Assembly: GCF_003332305.1 (NCBI RefSeq)
Contig: NZ_QOIO01000010.1
Coordinates: forward strand, 1 to 64,000
Origin: Microvirga aerophila
GTDB taxonomy: Bacteria; Pseudomonadota; Alphaproteobacteria; Rhizobiales; Beijerinckiaceae
Direction of reading: 5' to 3'
Length of the DNA stretch: 64,000 nucleotides
Part shown: piece by piece, positions 9,148 to 20,191 of the stretch
Layout: each line of letters begins with the position of its first letter
Numbering within the stretch: position 1 is the first letter of the stretch
Notes under the pieces: generated by a model
What the model was told of the DNA's origin: nothing
What the model saw: the letters and a program-made list of their open reading frames with translations, nothing else
Database searches by the model: none
Program-made: the position numbers and the translations under genes

Positions 9148-9516
9148 TTACTCCCTCGACAAAACCGACGCCTCATATTGCTCGGCCTTGAAGCCGACAA
9201 TGATCTGCCCGTCGAGGTCGAGCACCGGGCGCTTGATCATGGACGGCTGGTCCAGCATCAGCGCGATGGCCTTGCTCTCATCGAGACCGGTCTTGTCTGC
9301 CTCCGGGAGATTGCGGAAGGTCGTTCCGGCGCGGTTCAGAAGGGTCTCCCAACCGACAATACCAGCCCAGGATTCAAGCCGAGCACGGTCGATCCCTTCA
9401 GCCTTATAGTCGTGGAACGTGTAGGCCGCGCCTTTGCTATCGAGCCAAGCGCGGGCTTTCTTCATCGTGTCGCAGTTCTTGATGCCGTAGAGTGTAACGG
9501 CCGGCTTGGACGCCAT
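9148..9516 (-). CDS. ArsC/Spx-family thioredoxin-fold protein (YffB-like)
   Basis: A 122-residue thioredoxin-fold protein. It opens with TLYGIKNCDTMKKA, with the single conserved Cys at residue 15, and has the later signature SMIKRPVLD, both typical of the ArsC/Spx/YffB family. Unlike true arsenate reductases it is not next to ars genes. It begins three bases after the guaA stop, with GGGA upstream, so it is probably the last gene of the guaA transcript. Members of this subgroup are poorly characterised, and glutathione-dependent reduction is only a family-based guess. Confidence 0.88.
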   Translation of the reverse strand: MASKPAVTLYGIKNCDTMKKARAWLDSKGAAYTFHDYKAEGIDRARLESWAGIVGWETLLNRAGTTFRNLPEADKTGLDESKAIALMLDQPSMIKRPVLDLDGQIIVGFKAEQYEASVLSRE

Positions 9517-9519
9517 CGC

Positions 9520-11076
9520 CTATTCCCACTCGATGGTGCCGGGCGGCTTCGACGTGATGTCGTAGGTGACCCGGTTGATGCCCTTGACCTCGTTGATGAT
9601 GCGGGTGGCGACGCGGCCCAGGAAAGCCATGTCGAACGGGTAGAAATCCGCCGTCATGCCGTCCACCGAGGTCACGGCGCGCAGCGCGCAGACATGGTCG
9701 TAGGTGCGCCCGTCGCCCATGACGCCCACGGTCTTGACCGGCAGCAGCACCGCAAAGGCCTGCCAGATCTTGTCGTAGAGGCCGGCCTTGCGGATCTCGT
9801 CGAGATAGATCGTGTCGGCCTTGCGCAGGATGTCGAGCTTTTCCCGGGTGATCTCGCCGGGGACGCGAATGGCCAGACCAGGCCCAGGGAAGGGGTGGCG
9901 GCCCACGAAGGCCTCCGGGAGACCGAGCTCACGGCCCAGCACCCTCACCTCGTCCTTGAAGAGCTCGCGCAGGGGTTCCACGAGCTTCATGTTCATGCGC
10001 TCGGGCAAACCGCCCACATTGTGGTGGCTCTTGATCGTTACGGAAGGTCCACCCGTGAACGACACGCTCTCGATCACGTCCGGGTAGAGCGTGCCTTGCG
10101 CCAGGAACTCGGCTCCGCCGATCTTCTTAGCTTCCTCGTCGAACACGTCGATGAAGAGCTTGCCGATGGTCTTGCGCTTGACCTCCGGGTCGGACACGCC
10201 CTCGAGCGCGCCGATGAATAGCTCCTGCGCCTGCACGTGAACCAGCGGGATGTTGTAGGAATCGCGGAACAGGGTGACGACCTGCTCGGCTTCCGCCGCC
10301 CGCAGGAGTCCGTGATCCACGAACACGCAGGTGAGCTGGTCACCGATGGCTTCATGGATGAGGACGGCAGCCACCGCCGAGTCGACGCCGCCCGACAGGC
10401 CGCAGATCACCCTGCCCTTGCCCACTTGGGCGCGGACGCGTTCGATGGCCTCCTCCCGGAAGGCCTTCATGGTCCAGTCGCCCTTGCAGCCTGCGATATC
10501 GCGCACGAAGTTGCGGATCAGCTGTGCGCCTTGGGGCGTATGCACCACCTCAGGATGGAACTGGACGCCGTAATATTTATGGCCCTCGTCCGCCACAACC
10601 GCGAAGGGAGCGTTTTCGGAGGCCGCAAGCACTTCGAAACCCTCGGGCAGCTTGGTGACTCGGTCGCCATGGCTCATCCACACCGGGTATTTCTTTCCCA
10701 CCTGCCACACGCCCTGGAACAGCGGGCTTTCCGTCAGCACCTCGATCTCGGCGCGGCCGAACTCGGAATGGTGCCCGCCCTCGACCTCGCCGCCGAGCTG
10801 CGCCGCCATGGTTTGTTGTCCGTAGCAGATGCCGAAGACCGGCAGACCCGTCTCAAAGAGTTCTTTCGGGGCCCGAGGCGAGGCATCCGTTGTGACCGAT
10901 TCCGGTCCGCCCGAGAGGATGACGCCCTTGGGTTTCATCTCCCGGATGGCCTCGGCGGCCTTCTGAAACGGCACCACCTCGGAATAGACCCCGTCCTCAC
11001 GCACCCGGCGGGCGATGAGCTGGGTTACCTGGGATCCGAAATCAACGATGAGGATCTTGTCGTGGGACTGGGTCAT
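9520..11076 (-). CDS. guaA: GMP synthase (glutamine-hydrolysing)
   Basis: A 518-residue enzyme converting XMP to GMP with ATP and glutamine. Residues 7-200 are the class I glutamine amidotransferase domain with nucleophile Cys84 in GICYGQQ and the catalytic His and Glu in FHPEV. The ATP pyrophosphatase domain follows with the P-loop SGGVDS, and the C-terminal dimerisation domain ends in KPPGTIEWE. The open frame extends 140 codons further upstream without homology, so the ATG giving [15 protein letters not shown] is chosen, although its ribosome binding site is weak. It follows rsmB and guaB on the same strand. Confidence 0.98.
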   Translation of the reverse strand: MTQSHDKILIVDFGSQVTQLIARRVREDGVYSEVVPFQKAAEAIREMKPKGVILSGGPESVTTDASPRAPKELFETGLPVFGICYGQQTMAAQLGGEVEGGHHSEFGRAEIEVLTESPLFQGVWQVGKKYPVWMSHGDRVTKLPEGFEVLAASENAPFAVVADEGHKYYGVQFHPEVVHTPQGAQLIRNFVRDIAGCKGDWTMKAFREEAIERVRAQVGKGRVICGLSGGVDSAVAAVLIHEAIGDQLTCVFVDHGLLRAAEAEQVVTLFRDSYNIPLVHVQAQELFIGALEGVSDPEVKRKTIGKLFIDVFDEEAKKIGGAEFLAQGTLYPDVIESVSFTGGPSVTIKSHHNVGGLPERMNMKLVEPLRELFKDEVRVLGRELGLPEAFVGRHPFPGPGLAIRVPGEITREKLDILRKADTIYLDEIRKAGLYDKIWQAFAVLLPVKTVGVMGDGRTYDHVCALRAVTSVDGMTADFYPFDMAFLGRVATRIINEVKGINRVTYDITSKPPGTIEWE

Positions 11077-11129
11077 GGCGAGGTGCTTCAAGGCCTTCGG
11101 GCTAAATTCGAAACGGTTGTGAGGGTCGA

Positions 11130-12428
11130 TTACGGATTTCTCCGCAGAACGGCAACGTAAAACCCGTCTGTGCCTGTCCGGAGCGGTGTCATCTGCAGCC
11201 CGAGAGCGGTGGGACGGATCGATTGTTCGAGATGGCTCAAGCCCGCGGTTTGCAGGATTTCCGAAACCAGAACAGGCGAGAATCCGGTCTTGCGCTCCAT
11301 CAAAGCGATCAGCGCGTCGTCGTTCTCTTCCGGCAGGATCGAGCAGGTGATGTAGACGATGCGGCCGCCGGGCCTCACGAGGGAGGCGGCCCGGTCGAGA
11401 ACGGTTGCCTGTTCCTTCAGCCTGGTCTCGAGGCTTCCGGGACGCAGCCGCCACTTTGCATCCGGGTTGCGCCGCCAGGTGCCGACGCCCGTGCAAGGCG
11501 CATCCACCAGCACACAGTCGATCTTGCCGTTGAGGTCGGTCACCGCATCCGCCTTGGCGCGCGGAGTTCGGACCTGGACGTTGCGAACCCCTGCCCTGGT
11601 CAGGCGGTCATGGATGGGCGCGAGGCGCCTTGCATCCGAATCGGTGGCGTAGATCTGGCCGTGATTGTCCATCAGTGCCGCGAGAGCGAGGGTCTTGCCC
11701 CCGCCTCCGGCGCAGAGGTCCACCACCTGCTCGCCGGGCTTCACGGCAGACAGCAAGGCCGCAAGCTGAGAGCCTTCGTCCTGGATCTCGATCCAACCCT
11801 TTATGAATTCCGGCTCTGACTGCACGGCCGGGCCGCGCCCGTCCTCGCTGGGGGCGATCCGCAACCCTAGAGGCGACAACGGGGCCTCGATGGCGCCGAG
11901 ATGCGGCAGGGCATCGTGCGCCTCCTCCCGGGAGGCAACTTTCAGGGTGTTCACCCGCAGGTCGAGGGGCGCGCGGGCCGCAAGCCCCTGAAGTTCGGGC
12001 ACGGTATCATCCCCGAAGAGGCGCTTGAGCGAGGGTTCGATCCAGTCCGGGAAATCCCCGGCCACATGGGCAGGAGCATCATCGAGCCGCGCCGATTCCA
12101 GCCGCTCCCGCTCAGCCGCCGACAGAGGTTCGGGCGCAAACCGCTCTCCGGTAAAGAGCGCCGCGATGGCTTGGAGATCGAGGCCCCGCTGAAGCCGCAG
12201 CATGCCGAGCACGACGCTCCGGGGCGAGGTATCCTGCATGATCCAGCCGGCCGAGGCCTTCCGCCTGAGCGCGTCATAAACGAGGCTCGCGATGGCGGCC
12301 CTGTCCTTCGAACCGGCGAAGCGGTGGGACAGGCCCCAATCCTTGAGAGCGTCCGCGGCCGGACGCCGGCGGGTCTCGATATCGCCAAGAACCTCGATGG
12401 CGGCGGAGATGCGCGCAGCCGGCGTCAT
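11130..12428 (-). CDS. RsmB/NOP family RNA cytosine-5 methyltransferase
   Basis: A 432-residue S-adenosylmethionine-dependent methyltransferase. The N-terminal part is an RNA-binding NusB/RsmB-like helical domain. The catalytic domain has the SAM-binding motif [16 protein letters not shown], the motif IV cysteine in DAPCTGVGT and the catalytic motif VI cysteine in [10 protein letters not shown], the two-cysteine pattern of m5C RNA methyltransferases. The start at 12428 gives the usual N-terminus; the open frame extends 33 codons more without similarity. Genes in this position in related bacteria are usually annotated rsmB (16S rRNA C967), but target specificity cannot be read from sequence. 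It lies between the MAPEG gene and guaA. Confidence 0.93.
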   Translation of the reverse strand: MTPAARISAAIEVLGDIETRRRPAADALKDWGLSHRFAGSKDRAAIASLVYDALRRKASAGWIMQDTSPRSVVLGMLRLQRGLDLQAIAALFTGERFAPEPLSAAERERLESARLDDAPAHVAGDFPDWIEPSLKRLFGDDTVPELQGLAARAPLDLRVNTLKVASREEAHDALPHLGAIEAPLSPLGLRIAPSEDGRGPAVQSEPEFIKGWIEIQDEGSQLAALLSAVKPGEQVVDLCAGGGGKTLALAALMDNHGQIYATDSDARRLAPIHDRLTRAGVRNVQVRTPRAKADAVTDLNGKIDCVLVDAPCTGVGTWRRNPDAKWRLRPGSLETRLKEQATVLDRAASLVRPGGRIVYITCSILPEENDDALIALMERKTGFSPVLVSEILQTAGLSHLEQSIRPTALGLQMTPLRTGTDGFYVAVLRRNP

Positions 12429-12552
12429 TGGACTATCACACCCGAGCTTGGCCGTATATTCGACACAATGTAACCCTCTGTCGTTTCTCATCCCGCCTGA
12501 GGGCAGGGATGCACGTGCAATCCGCACGAAAGCCTATTTGGAGCTCTTCGCC

Positions 12553-12699
12553 ATGTTGATCAGTCTGACCCGCATCGTCACTGTCGGCCTCACCCTCGCC
12601 ATTGCCGCATGCGCCACCGCGCCCGCCGTGGACCTCACTCCGCCGCCCCGCAAGGCTTACGATGCCAAGACGCAGCTGGAAAGCGGCCGTCGCATGTAG
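12553..12699 (+). CDS. very small lipoprotein
   Basis: A 48-residue protein with GGAG at 12540-12543 and a clear lipoprotein signal: a hydrophobic stretch to TLAIAAC, with the lipid-modified Cys at residue 20. Only 28 residues remain after processing, starting ATAPAVDLTPPP. It is convergent with the MAPEG gene and on the opposite strand from the gua genes. Similar very short lipoproteins are widespread in alphaproteobacteria; function is unknown. The open frame extends upstream to 12292, but that part overlaps rsmB and lacks a signal. Confidence 0.75.
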   Translation: MLISLTRIVTVGLTLAIAACATAPAVDLTPPPRKAYDAKTQLESGRRM

Positions 12700-12741
12700 T
12701 GCGCGAGGCGGGCGGGGTGAACACGATCCCGCCCTGCCCCT

Positions 12742-13173
12742 TTAGATCCCTGCCTCGGCGGCGAAGATCCGCAGGGCGAAGATGATCCACATGAGCATGA
12801 GGATCAGCGCGCCAATTAGGAACGCCATGAAGCGGTGGGACAACCGGTTCGAAGTCGTGTGGATGAACGCATGCACGAGCCGGGTGACCACGAACATCCA
12901 GGATAGCACCACGAAAACGAGGTCCGCCTTCCGGGTGATCAACGCCAACGCCACCAGTACGTAGAACAGCACCGGCAACTCGAACTGGTTGTGATAGCTG
13001 TTGGCGATCTGCTGCGTCCGCGTAGGCCAGTTGCGCTCACCCAGGGAGACGTCCTTCACCTTGACTTCGCCGGCCTTGAGCCGGGAAAGCCGCGAGCGGC
13101 CCATCGAGACCAGCAGGACAAACGTCAGGGCAATCTGGACGAGGACGGGCAGAAGGACGGCAGTGACGCTCAT
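12742..13173 (-). CDS. MAPEG family membrane protein
   Basis: A 143-residue protein with four membrane segments and the MAPEG signature region NSYHNQFELPVLFYVLVALAL. MAPEG proteins include microsomal glutathione transferases and leukotriene synthases; bacterial members are mostly uncharacterised. It starts eight bases after the guaB stop, so it is probably read on the guaB transcript. The link to purine synthesis may be positional only. Confidence 0.88.
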   Translation of the reverse strand: MSVTAVLLPVLVQIALTFVLLVSMGRSRLSRLKAGEVKVKDVSLGERNWPTRTQQIANSYHNQFELPVLFYVLVALALITRKADLVFVVLSWMFVVTRLVHAFIHTTSNRLSHRFMAFLIGALILMLMWIIFALRIFAAEAGI

Positions 13174-13181
13174 GACTCGAC

Positions 13182-14804
<1,623 letters not shown>

Positions 14805-14850
14805 TCAGGACCTTTGCATTCGCAAGACTGGGCGCTAAGTCCCACAGGTC

Positions 14851-16287
14851 ATGCGTCAATCACGCCTCCTCCCCCTGATCATCGCCACCGCCCTTTTCAT
14901 GGAGAACACGGATTCCACCGTGATCGCCACGTCCCTGCCGGTGATCGCGCAGGATCTGGGCGAGGACCCGATCGCGCTCAAACTTGCGCTGACATCCTAT
15001 CTGGTGAGCCTCGCCATCTTCATCCCGATCTCCGGCTGGATGGCCGACAGGTATGGGGCCCGGACCGTGTTCCGCACTGCCCTCGTCGTGTTCATGGCCG
15101 GATCGCTCGCCTGCGCGGGCGCGAACTCCCTTGAGTGGTTCGTGATCGCCCGGTTCCTGCAAGGCATGGGCGGGGCCATGATGGTGCCGGTCGGGCGCCT
15201 CGTGATCCTGCGCAGCGTTCCGCGAAGCGAACTGGTCCAGGCGTTGGCGACACTCACGATCCCCGCCCTCGTGGGGCCCGTCGTTGGCCCGCCGCTGGGC
15301 GGTTTCATCACGACCTATTTCGACTGGCGCTGGATTTTCTTCATCAACATCCCGATCGGCATCCTCGGGGTGGCGCTGTCGACGGCGTTCATTCCCAACA
15401 TCAAGGAAACCGACACCCCGCCCCTCGATTTCATCGGCTTTCTGCTCTCGGGCATAGGGCTCGCCCTCCTAATGTTAGGCCTTGCGTCCGGCGGCCGGCA
15501 TCTCATTCCGGTCTCGGTGTCGGTGGGCTGCACCGTCGTGGGTGCGGTCTGTCTTGTGCTTTACATCTGGCACGCGCGCCGGACGCCCTACCCGGTCCTG
15601 AAGCTCGGACTGTTGAAAATTCCGACGTTTCGGGCCAGCGTTCTCGGGGGCACCCTTTTCCGCATCGGGATCGGCGCAATCCCGTTCCTGCTGCCCCTGA
15701 TGCTCCAGATCGGATTCGGACTGAATCCGCTCGCCTCGGGCTCGCTGACCTTCGTGGCGGCGGTCGGCGCACTGTTCATGAAGACCATGGCGAAGCGGAT
15801 CCTGGAGCGGACCGGCTTTCGCATGCTGCTGACTGTCAACGCGATCATCGGCTCGCTCTTCCTCGCCGCGAATGGGCTTTTCACGCCGTCGACACCCTAT
15901 TGGCTCATCATGCTGCTTCTGTTCGTGGGCGGCTGCTTCCGGTCGCTCCAGTTCACAAGCCTCAACGCCATCGCCTATGCGGACGTCTCCAACCGGGACA
16001 TGAGCTATGCGACAGGTCTTTCGAGCGTGGCGCAGCAGCTCGCTCTCAGCATCGGCGTCGCCCTCGGAGCCTTCGCGCTCGAAACAGCCGCCGCGGCGCG
16101 AGGCACAACGCAGATCACGGCGGCGGATTTCGGCCCTGCCTTCTGGACGGTCGCGGTTGTCGCAAGCCTTTCGGCCTTCGTATTCTTCCGTCTGGACCCG
16201 GGCGCCGGCGCCGAGATGTCCGGTCACCGCACAGTCTCCAGTAAACTCCCCGCGACCGGGATGGGGGACGGGATGGAAGGCCGATAG
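14851..16287 (+). CDS. MFS transporter, DHA2 (EmrB/QacA-like) drug-efflux family
   Basis: A 478-residue polytopic protein with about 14 membrane helices. Residues ENTDSTVIATSLPVIAQDLG near the start and GWMADRYGART between helices two and three match the DHA2 branch. The motif C region reads TIPALVGPVVGPPLGGF and is followed by DWRWIFFINIPIGIL. These proteins export hydrophobic or cationic compounds using the proton gradient; the substrate is unknown. It is divergent from guaB across 175 bases and has a weak ribosome binding site. The hydrolase gene begins 38 bases downstream and may be cotranscribed. Confidence 0.93.
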   Translation: MRQSRLLPLIIATALFMENTDSTVIATSLPVIAQDLGEDPIALKLALTSYLVSLAIFIPISGWMADRYGARTVFRTALVVFMAGSLACAGANSLEWFVIARFLQGMGGAMMVPVGRLVILRSVPRSELVQALATLTIPALVGPVVGPPLGGFITTYFDWRWIFFINIPIGILGVALSTAFIPNIKETDTPPLDFIGFLLSGIGLALLMLGLASGGRHLIPVSVSVGCTVVGAVCLVLYIWHARRTPYPVLKLGLLKIPTFRASVLGGTLFRIGIGAIPFLLPLMLQIGFGLNPLASGSLTFVAAVGALFMKTMAKRILERTGFRMLLTVNAIIGSLFLAANGLFTPSTPYWLIMLLLFVGGCFRSLQFTSLNAIAYADVSNRDMSYATGLSSVAQQLALSIGVALGAFALETAAAARGTTQITAADFGPAFWTVAVVASLSAFVFFRLDPGAGAEMSGHRTVSSKLPATGMGDGMEGR

Positions 16288-16325
16288 GATCGCGCTATCG
16301 TTGGCGCGTCCAGACGGAGGCCCTC

Positions 16326-17183
16326 ATGGATCAACGCATCATCGACCTTTATGACGATTATACCCATGGCGGCATGAACCGCCGCACTTTCCTCGACCGT
16401 CTCGCCGCCATGGTGGGAAGCGTCGCGGGAGCAACGGCGCTCATGCCGGTCCTGCAGAATAATTATGCGCATGCCCAGACCGTGCCTGAAGGCGATGCCC
16501 GCATCACGGCCGAGATGGTCGACATCCCCGGCGCGCAGGGCCTCAAGGGCTATCTCGTGAAGCCGAAGGCCGGTGGCGACAAGCTGCCGACGGTGATCGT
16601 CATCCACGAGAACCGGGGCCTCAACCCGCACATCAAGGACGTCACGCGCCGCATGGCAACCGAGGGCTTCATAGCCTTGGGCGTCGATTACCTTTCGCCC
16701 ATGGGCGGCACCCCGGCGGACGAGGAGAAGGGCCGCGAAATGATCGGCCAGCTCAAGCAGCCCGACGTGATCTCATACGGCAAGGCGGCGGTGGCCTATC
16801 TGAAGGGCCGTCCCGACAGCAACAGCAAGGTCGGGGCGATCGGCTTCTGCTGGGGCGGCGGCGCGGTCAACAACCTTGCGGTGAACGAACCTAACCTGTC
16901 CGCGGGCCTCGCCTATTACGGCGGCCAGCCGAAGGCCGAGGACGTGCCGAAGATCCAGGCTGCGCTCATGCTGCACTACGCGGGGCTCGACGAGCGCATC
17001 AATGCCGGCATTCCAGCCTACGACGCGGCGTTGAAGCAGGCCGGAAAGACCTACGAAATCCACCTCTATGAGGGTGCGAACCACGCCTTCAACAACGACA
17101 CCAACGCGGCCCGCTACGACAAGGACGCGGCAGATCGAGCATGGCAACGGACGGTGGCGTTCCTGAAGAAGAATTTGGGCTGA
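16326..17183 (+). CDS. Tat-exported dienelactone hydrolase family protein
   Basis: A 285-residue alpha/beta hydrolase with GGAGG just upstream of its ATG. The N-terminus has a twin-arginine motif (MNRRTFLDRLA) and a signal ending near YAHAQ, so it is exported folded. The catalytic triad of the dienelactone hydrolase family is visible: Cys in GFCWGGG, Asp in AGLDERI and His in GANHAFN. Cytoplasmic dienelactone hydrolases open a lactone in chlorocatechol breakdown; exported relatives act on unknown esters or lactones. No aromatic degradation genes are nearby. Confidence 0.9.
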   Translation: MDQRIIDLYDDYTHGGMNRRTFLDRLAAMVGSVAGATALMPVLQNNYAHAQTVPEGDARITAEMVDIPGAQGLKGYLVKPKAGGDKLPTVIVIHENRGLNPHIKDVTRRMATEGFIALGVDYLSPMGGTPADEEKGREMIGQLKQPDVISYGKAAVAYLKGRPDSNSKVGAIGFCWGGGAVNNLAVNEPNLSAGLAYYGGQPKAEDVPKIQAALMLHYAGLDERINAGIPAYDAALKQAGKTYEIHLYEGANHAFNNDTNAARYDKDAADRAWQRTVAFLKKNLG

Positions 17184-17191
17184 GCTCCGTC

Positions 17192-17272
17192 ATGGCCGCA
17201 CTTGTTGCGGCCATCCACGCCTTGGAGCCGCGATGCCGCAAAGGCGTGGATCCCCAGAACTAGTCCGGGGAT
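17192..17272. repeat. REP-like intergenic repeat of three consecutive palindromes
   Basis: Three perfect inverted repeats stand in a row between convergent genes: ATGGCCGCA/TGCGGCCAT (17192-17200 with 17206-17214), CCACGCCTT/AAGGCGTGG (17215-17223 with 17241-17249) and ATCCCC/GGGGAT (17250-17255 with 17267-17272). The wording ccggggatgacag resembles repetitive extragenic elements of rhizobial genomes as I remember them. Only one copy is in this window, so the repetitive nature is inferred. It may also end or stabilise the flanking transcripts. Confidence 0.65.
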
Positions 17273-17283
17273 GACAGCGAGGA

Positions 17284-18219
17284 TCAATCCTCGAACGCCT
17301 CCACCTGCACCCGCCGCCCGATCATGAACGCGTCCGCCACGAGGCGGAACGGGGCGTCGTCCACGTCGGAGCGGCGCTCGTTCAGGAGCGTGTCGAAGCT
17401 CTGATAGATGCCCGCATATTCCTCGGAGGGCTCATCGACCATCAGCTTGCCGCCGATCTCTAGTTTGGTCCCGCCCTCCCGCAGCGCTAGGGCAAGCCCT
17501 TGCACGGTCTCGACCTCGATATCCCAGGTCTGCGGTCCGGTCTGGCGCCAGTCGAAAACAGCCTGGAGGTCTGCGGCGCCGTGGGCGGCCGAAAATTGGA
17601 TGTTGGCCGCGATGGGTGCATCCCGATTGGCGGGGAACTGGAGGTCGGCCTTCTGGATGAAAACCGGCTCGGGCATGATGCAGGTCACGATCGAAAGGGC
17701 GTTGATGCCCGGGTCGAACACGCCGAAGCCGCCTGCTTGCCAGATCCATTCCTGGCCGGGGTGCCAATGGCGCACGTCCTCCTTCCAGGTGACCAGAAGC
17801 CGCTTGATCTCCCAGCCGGCGAGCGCCTTCTTGGCTTCGTGGACGGCCTTGTTGTACTGGGCGTGCCACGTGGTGAAGACTGTCCTGCCGACCTTGTCGG
17901 CCACCAGCTTCAAGTCGTACAGCTCGCTCAGGGTCGCCGCGGGTGGCTTTTCCAGCAGCACACTCCTGCCCGCGAGAAGCGCCTCGCGGGCGATCTGGTA
18001 GCGCACCTGGGGCGGCGTGCAGATGGCGACCGCCTCGATTTCCGGGACCTCCTTCAGCATCTCCCGGTAGTCCTGAAAGGCGTGCTTGGCCTCGTCGGGC
18101 TTCAACCCGCGCTGGCTTGCGACGGCCACGAGCTCGAAGTCAGGGTTCGCCTTGATGTTCGGGAGATGCTGGTCCTGGGCAATCTTGCCGAAGCCGATGA
18201 TTCCGATCTTGTGCGCCAT
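17284..18219 (-). CDS. Gfo/Idh/MocA family aldose 1-dehydrogenase (L-arabinose/D-galactose type)
   Basis: A 311-residue NAD(P)-dependent oxidoreductase. The Rossmann start is IGIIGFGKIAQDQHLP, followed by AICTPPQVRYQIA and the family's LEKPP motif with the catalytic Lys. The stretch WKEDVRHWHPGQEWIWQ, followed by GVFDPGINALS, closely matches Azospirillum L-arabinose 1-dehydrogenase and rhizobial galactose 1-dehydrogenase, which oxidise the sugar to its lactone as the first step of non-phosphorylative pathways. No lactonase or dehydratase gene is adjacent, so the pathway would be completed elsewhere. Which sugar it prefers cannot be told. Confidence 0.88.
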   Translation of the reverse strand: MAHKIGIIGFGKIAQDQHLPNIKANPDFELVAVASQRGLKPDEAKHAFQDYREMLKEVPEIEAVAICTPPQVRYQIAREALLAGRSVLLEKPPAATLSELYDLKLVADKVGRTVFTTWHAQYNKAVHEAKKALAGWEIKRLLVTWKEDVRHWHPGQEWIWQAGGFGVFDPGINALSIVTCIMPEPVFIQKADLQFPANRDAPIAANIQFSAAHGAADLQAVFDWRQTGPQTWDIEVETVQGLALALREGGTKLEIGGKLMVDEPSEEYAGIYQSFDTLLNERRSDVDDAPFRLVADAFMIGRRVQVEAFED

Positions 18220-18262
18220 TCGTCTGGTCCCTCATGCTGCGACCTGACGGAGATAGCGCCCG

Positions 18263-18961
18263 TCAGTCCGAAAGCGACTGAACCGCCGCTCCGCGAAAAC
18301 CTGTCGCCATCACGTAGAGTTCCGCCGAGTCCGCGCGGCTCGCCGCCGGCTTGACGTGGCGCACCACCGCGAAGTCGCGCTTGAGATCGGCCAGAAGCTC
18401 GCTCTCCGTCCCGCCCTGGAACACCTTGGCGATGAAGACACCGCCCGGAGCCAGGATTTCCCTGGCGAAATAGATGGCCGCTTCGGCCAATCCCATGATC
18501 CGCAGGTGATCGGTCTTCTTGTGACCGGTGGTGTTGGCCGCCATGTCCGACATGACTACGTCGGCCGGGCCGCCCAGCATCTCGATGAGCTTGCCGGGAG
18601 CGGATTCGTCCAGGAAGTCGAGCTCGATGAACTCGACCCCCGGCATGGGATCGATGGGCAGGAGGTCGATGCCGACCACCTTGCCCTTGGGGCCGACCTT
18701 GCGCGCGGCGATCTGGGACCAGCCGCCCGGAGCGGCGCCAAGATCCACCACGCGCTGGCCGGTTTTCAGCAGATGGTACTTCTCGTCGATCTCAAGGAGC
18801 TTATAGGCCGCGCGGGAGCGATAGCCTTCGCGCTTGGCGCGGGCCACGTAAGGATCGTTGAGCTGGCGCTCGAGCCACTTCTGGGACGAGAGGGAGCGCT
18901 TGTTCGCCGTCTTCACCCGCTGCTTGAGATTGCGGGTGCCCGAGCCAGGTTTGCTGCTCAC
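18263..18961 (-). CDS. rlmE: 23S rRNA (uridine-2'-O-)-methyltransferase RlmE (FtsJ)
   Basis: A 232-residue SAM methyltransferase of the FtsJ/RrmJ family that modifies U2552 of 23S rRNA. It has [11 protein letters not shown], the SAM site [15 protein letters not shown], the catalytic Asp in [13 protein letters not shown] and the catalytic Lys in FIAKVFQGG. The chosen start is GTG at 18961, which overlaps the TGA stop of the upstream ppx gene (GTGA), so translation is probably coupled. A C-terminal [12 protein letters not shown] extension and a basic N-terminal arm are normal for alphaproteobacterial forms. Confidence 0.95.
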   Translation of the reverse strand: MSSKPGSGTRNLKQRVKTANKRSLSSQKWLERQLNDPYVARAKREGYRSRAAYKLLEIDEKYHLLKTGQRVVDLGAAPGGWSQIAARKVGPKGKVVGIDLLPIDPMPGVEFIELDFLDESAPGKLIEMLGGPADVVMSDMAANTTGHKKTDHLRIMGLAEAAIYFAREILAPGGVFIAKVFQGGTESELLADLKRDFAVVRHVKPAASRADSAELYVMATGFRGAAVQSLSD

Positions 18962-20097
18962 CGTTGGCTTCCCTTCCGCCAGACAGAATCCTCTCTCATC
19001 ATGTTCATCAAAATTCCTTCGCGCAGTCCACGGTCGGCGATGCGCAGCCGGTCCGACGGGAAAGCCCGCCGGATCGCTTCTAGAATGGCGCAGCCCGCCA
19101 GCACCAGATCGGCGCGATCCCTTCCGATGCAAGGATTGGCGGCCCGCTGTTCGAAATCGGAATACAGGAGACGGTCGATAACGGTCGAGATCTCGCCGTT
19201 GCGCATCCACATGCCATCGACCCGTCTGCGGTCGTAGCGGGCGAGCCCAAGATGGATCCCACCTACGGTCGTGACGGTGCCCGACGTGCCCAAGAGATGA
19301 AAGTTCGTGGCCTGCCCGGCCTTTGAGGCCGCGAGGGTGAAATCGAGAAGGAGCTCCGTCACCTCCTCGACCATTCCCTCGAAGCTCTCGCGGGTCACGT
19401 CGATGCCGCCGTGGCGCTCGGCCAGGGTCACGACTCCGACAGGGAGCGAATCCCAGGCTCGCACACGCGTGCAGGGATCCGCGAAAGCGTGCGGCGGAGC
19501 GCCGTCGAGCCAGGCGATCTCGGTGGAGCCGCCGCCGATGTCGAACACGATGACCGATTCGGCTTTCGGGTCCGCCAGGGCGGCGCATCCGGTCACGGCC
19601 AGGAAGGCTTCCGTCTTGCGATCGACCACTTCGAGTTCGAGATCGAGTTCGTCCCGGACCCGTTCAATGAAAGCCGGGCCGTTCTCGGCGAGACGGCAGG
19701 CCTCGGTGGCGACGAGGCGGGCCCGCGCCACGTCCTTGGCCTGCATCTTGTCGCGGCACACGCGCAGAGCCTCGATGGTTCTGTCGATGGCCTCCTCGCT
19801 CAACTGGTTGCCGAGACCGAGTCCTTCGCCCAGCCGAACGATCCGTGAAAACGCATCCACGACCCGGAACCCGAAATGGGCAGGCTCTGCAATGAGAAGA
19901 CGGCAGTTGTTGGTGCCGAGGTCGAGCGCCGCATAGCTTCTGGAGGAGCTGCGCCGCGGCTGGTTCCTGCTCGCCGTGTTCGGCCGATCCGCGAGCCAGG
20001 TCGGCCTGGCCTCAGACCCAGCAAGCGGGTCCGCCCGGCGCTCTCCCGTCTCGGCAGTCGCGTCGTGTTTCACGGTCAAACCAGAATCCTTGAGCAT
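18958..20097 (-). CDS. Ppx/GppA family phosphatase
   Basis: A 379-residue ASKHA-fold phosphatase acting on polyphosphate or guanosine pentaphosphate. The phosphate-1 motif is [12 protein letters not shown] at about 57-68, followed by [10 protein letters not shown], the phosphate-2 motif [13 protein letters not shown] and the later [12 protein letters not shown]. The first 50 residues are polar and low in complexity, a common extension in rhizobial members. Sequence alone does not separate exopolyphosphatase from pppGpp phosphohydrolase activity. It is coupled by a four-base overlap to rlmE, a frequent pairing in this group. Confidence 0.92.
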   Translation of the reverse strand: MLKDSGLTVKHDATAETGERRADPLAGSEARPTWLADRPNTASRNQPRRSSSRSYAALDLGTNNCRLLIAEPAHFGFRVVDAFSRIVRLGEGLGLGNQLSEEAIDRTIEALRVCRDKMQAKDVARARLVATEACRLAENGPAFIERVRDELDLELEVVDRKTEAFLAVTGCAALADPKAESVIVFDIGGGSTEIAWLDGAPPHAFADPCTRVRAWDSLPVGVVTLAERHGGIDVTRESFEGMVEEVTELLLDFTLAASKAGQATNFHLLGTSGTVTTVGGIHLGLARYDRRRVDGMWMRNGEISTVIDRLLYSDFEQRAANPCIGRDRADLVLAGCAILEAIRRAFPSDRLRIADRGLREGILMNMMREDSVWRKGSQR

Positions 20098-20191
20098 CCA
20101 GGGCGGGATGCTTTTCGTTCATGAGAGTAACAACCGCCCGGCGTTTCTGCCAAGGGCAGGCGCAAAGTTTATAGGGATAGCCTTTTAGGCA

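Noticed and set aside
8875-10221. A 448-codon rightward frame across the ArsC-like and guaA genes
   Set aside because: It crosses two certain leftward genes and the small 8858 gene, and has no domain.
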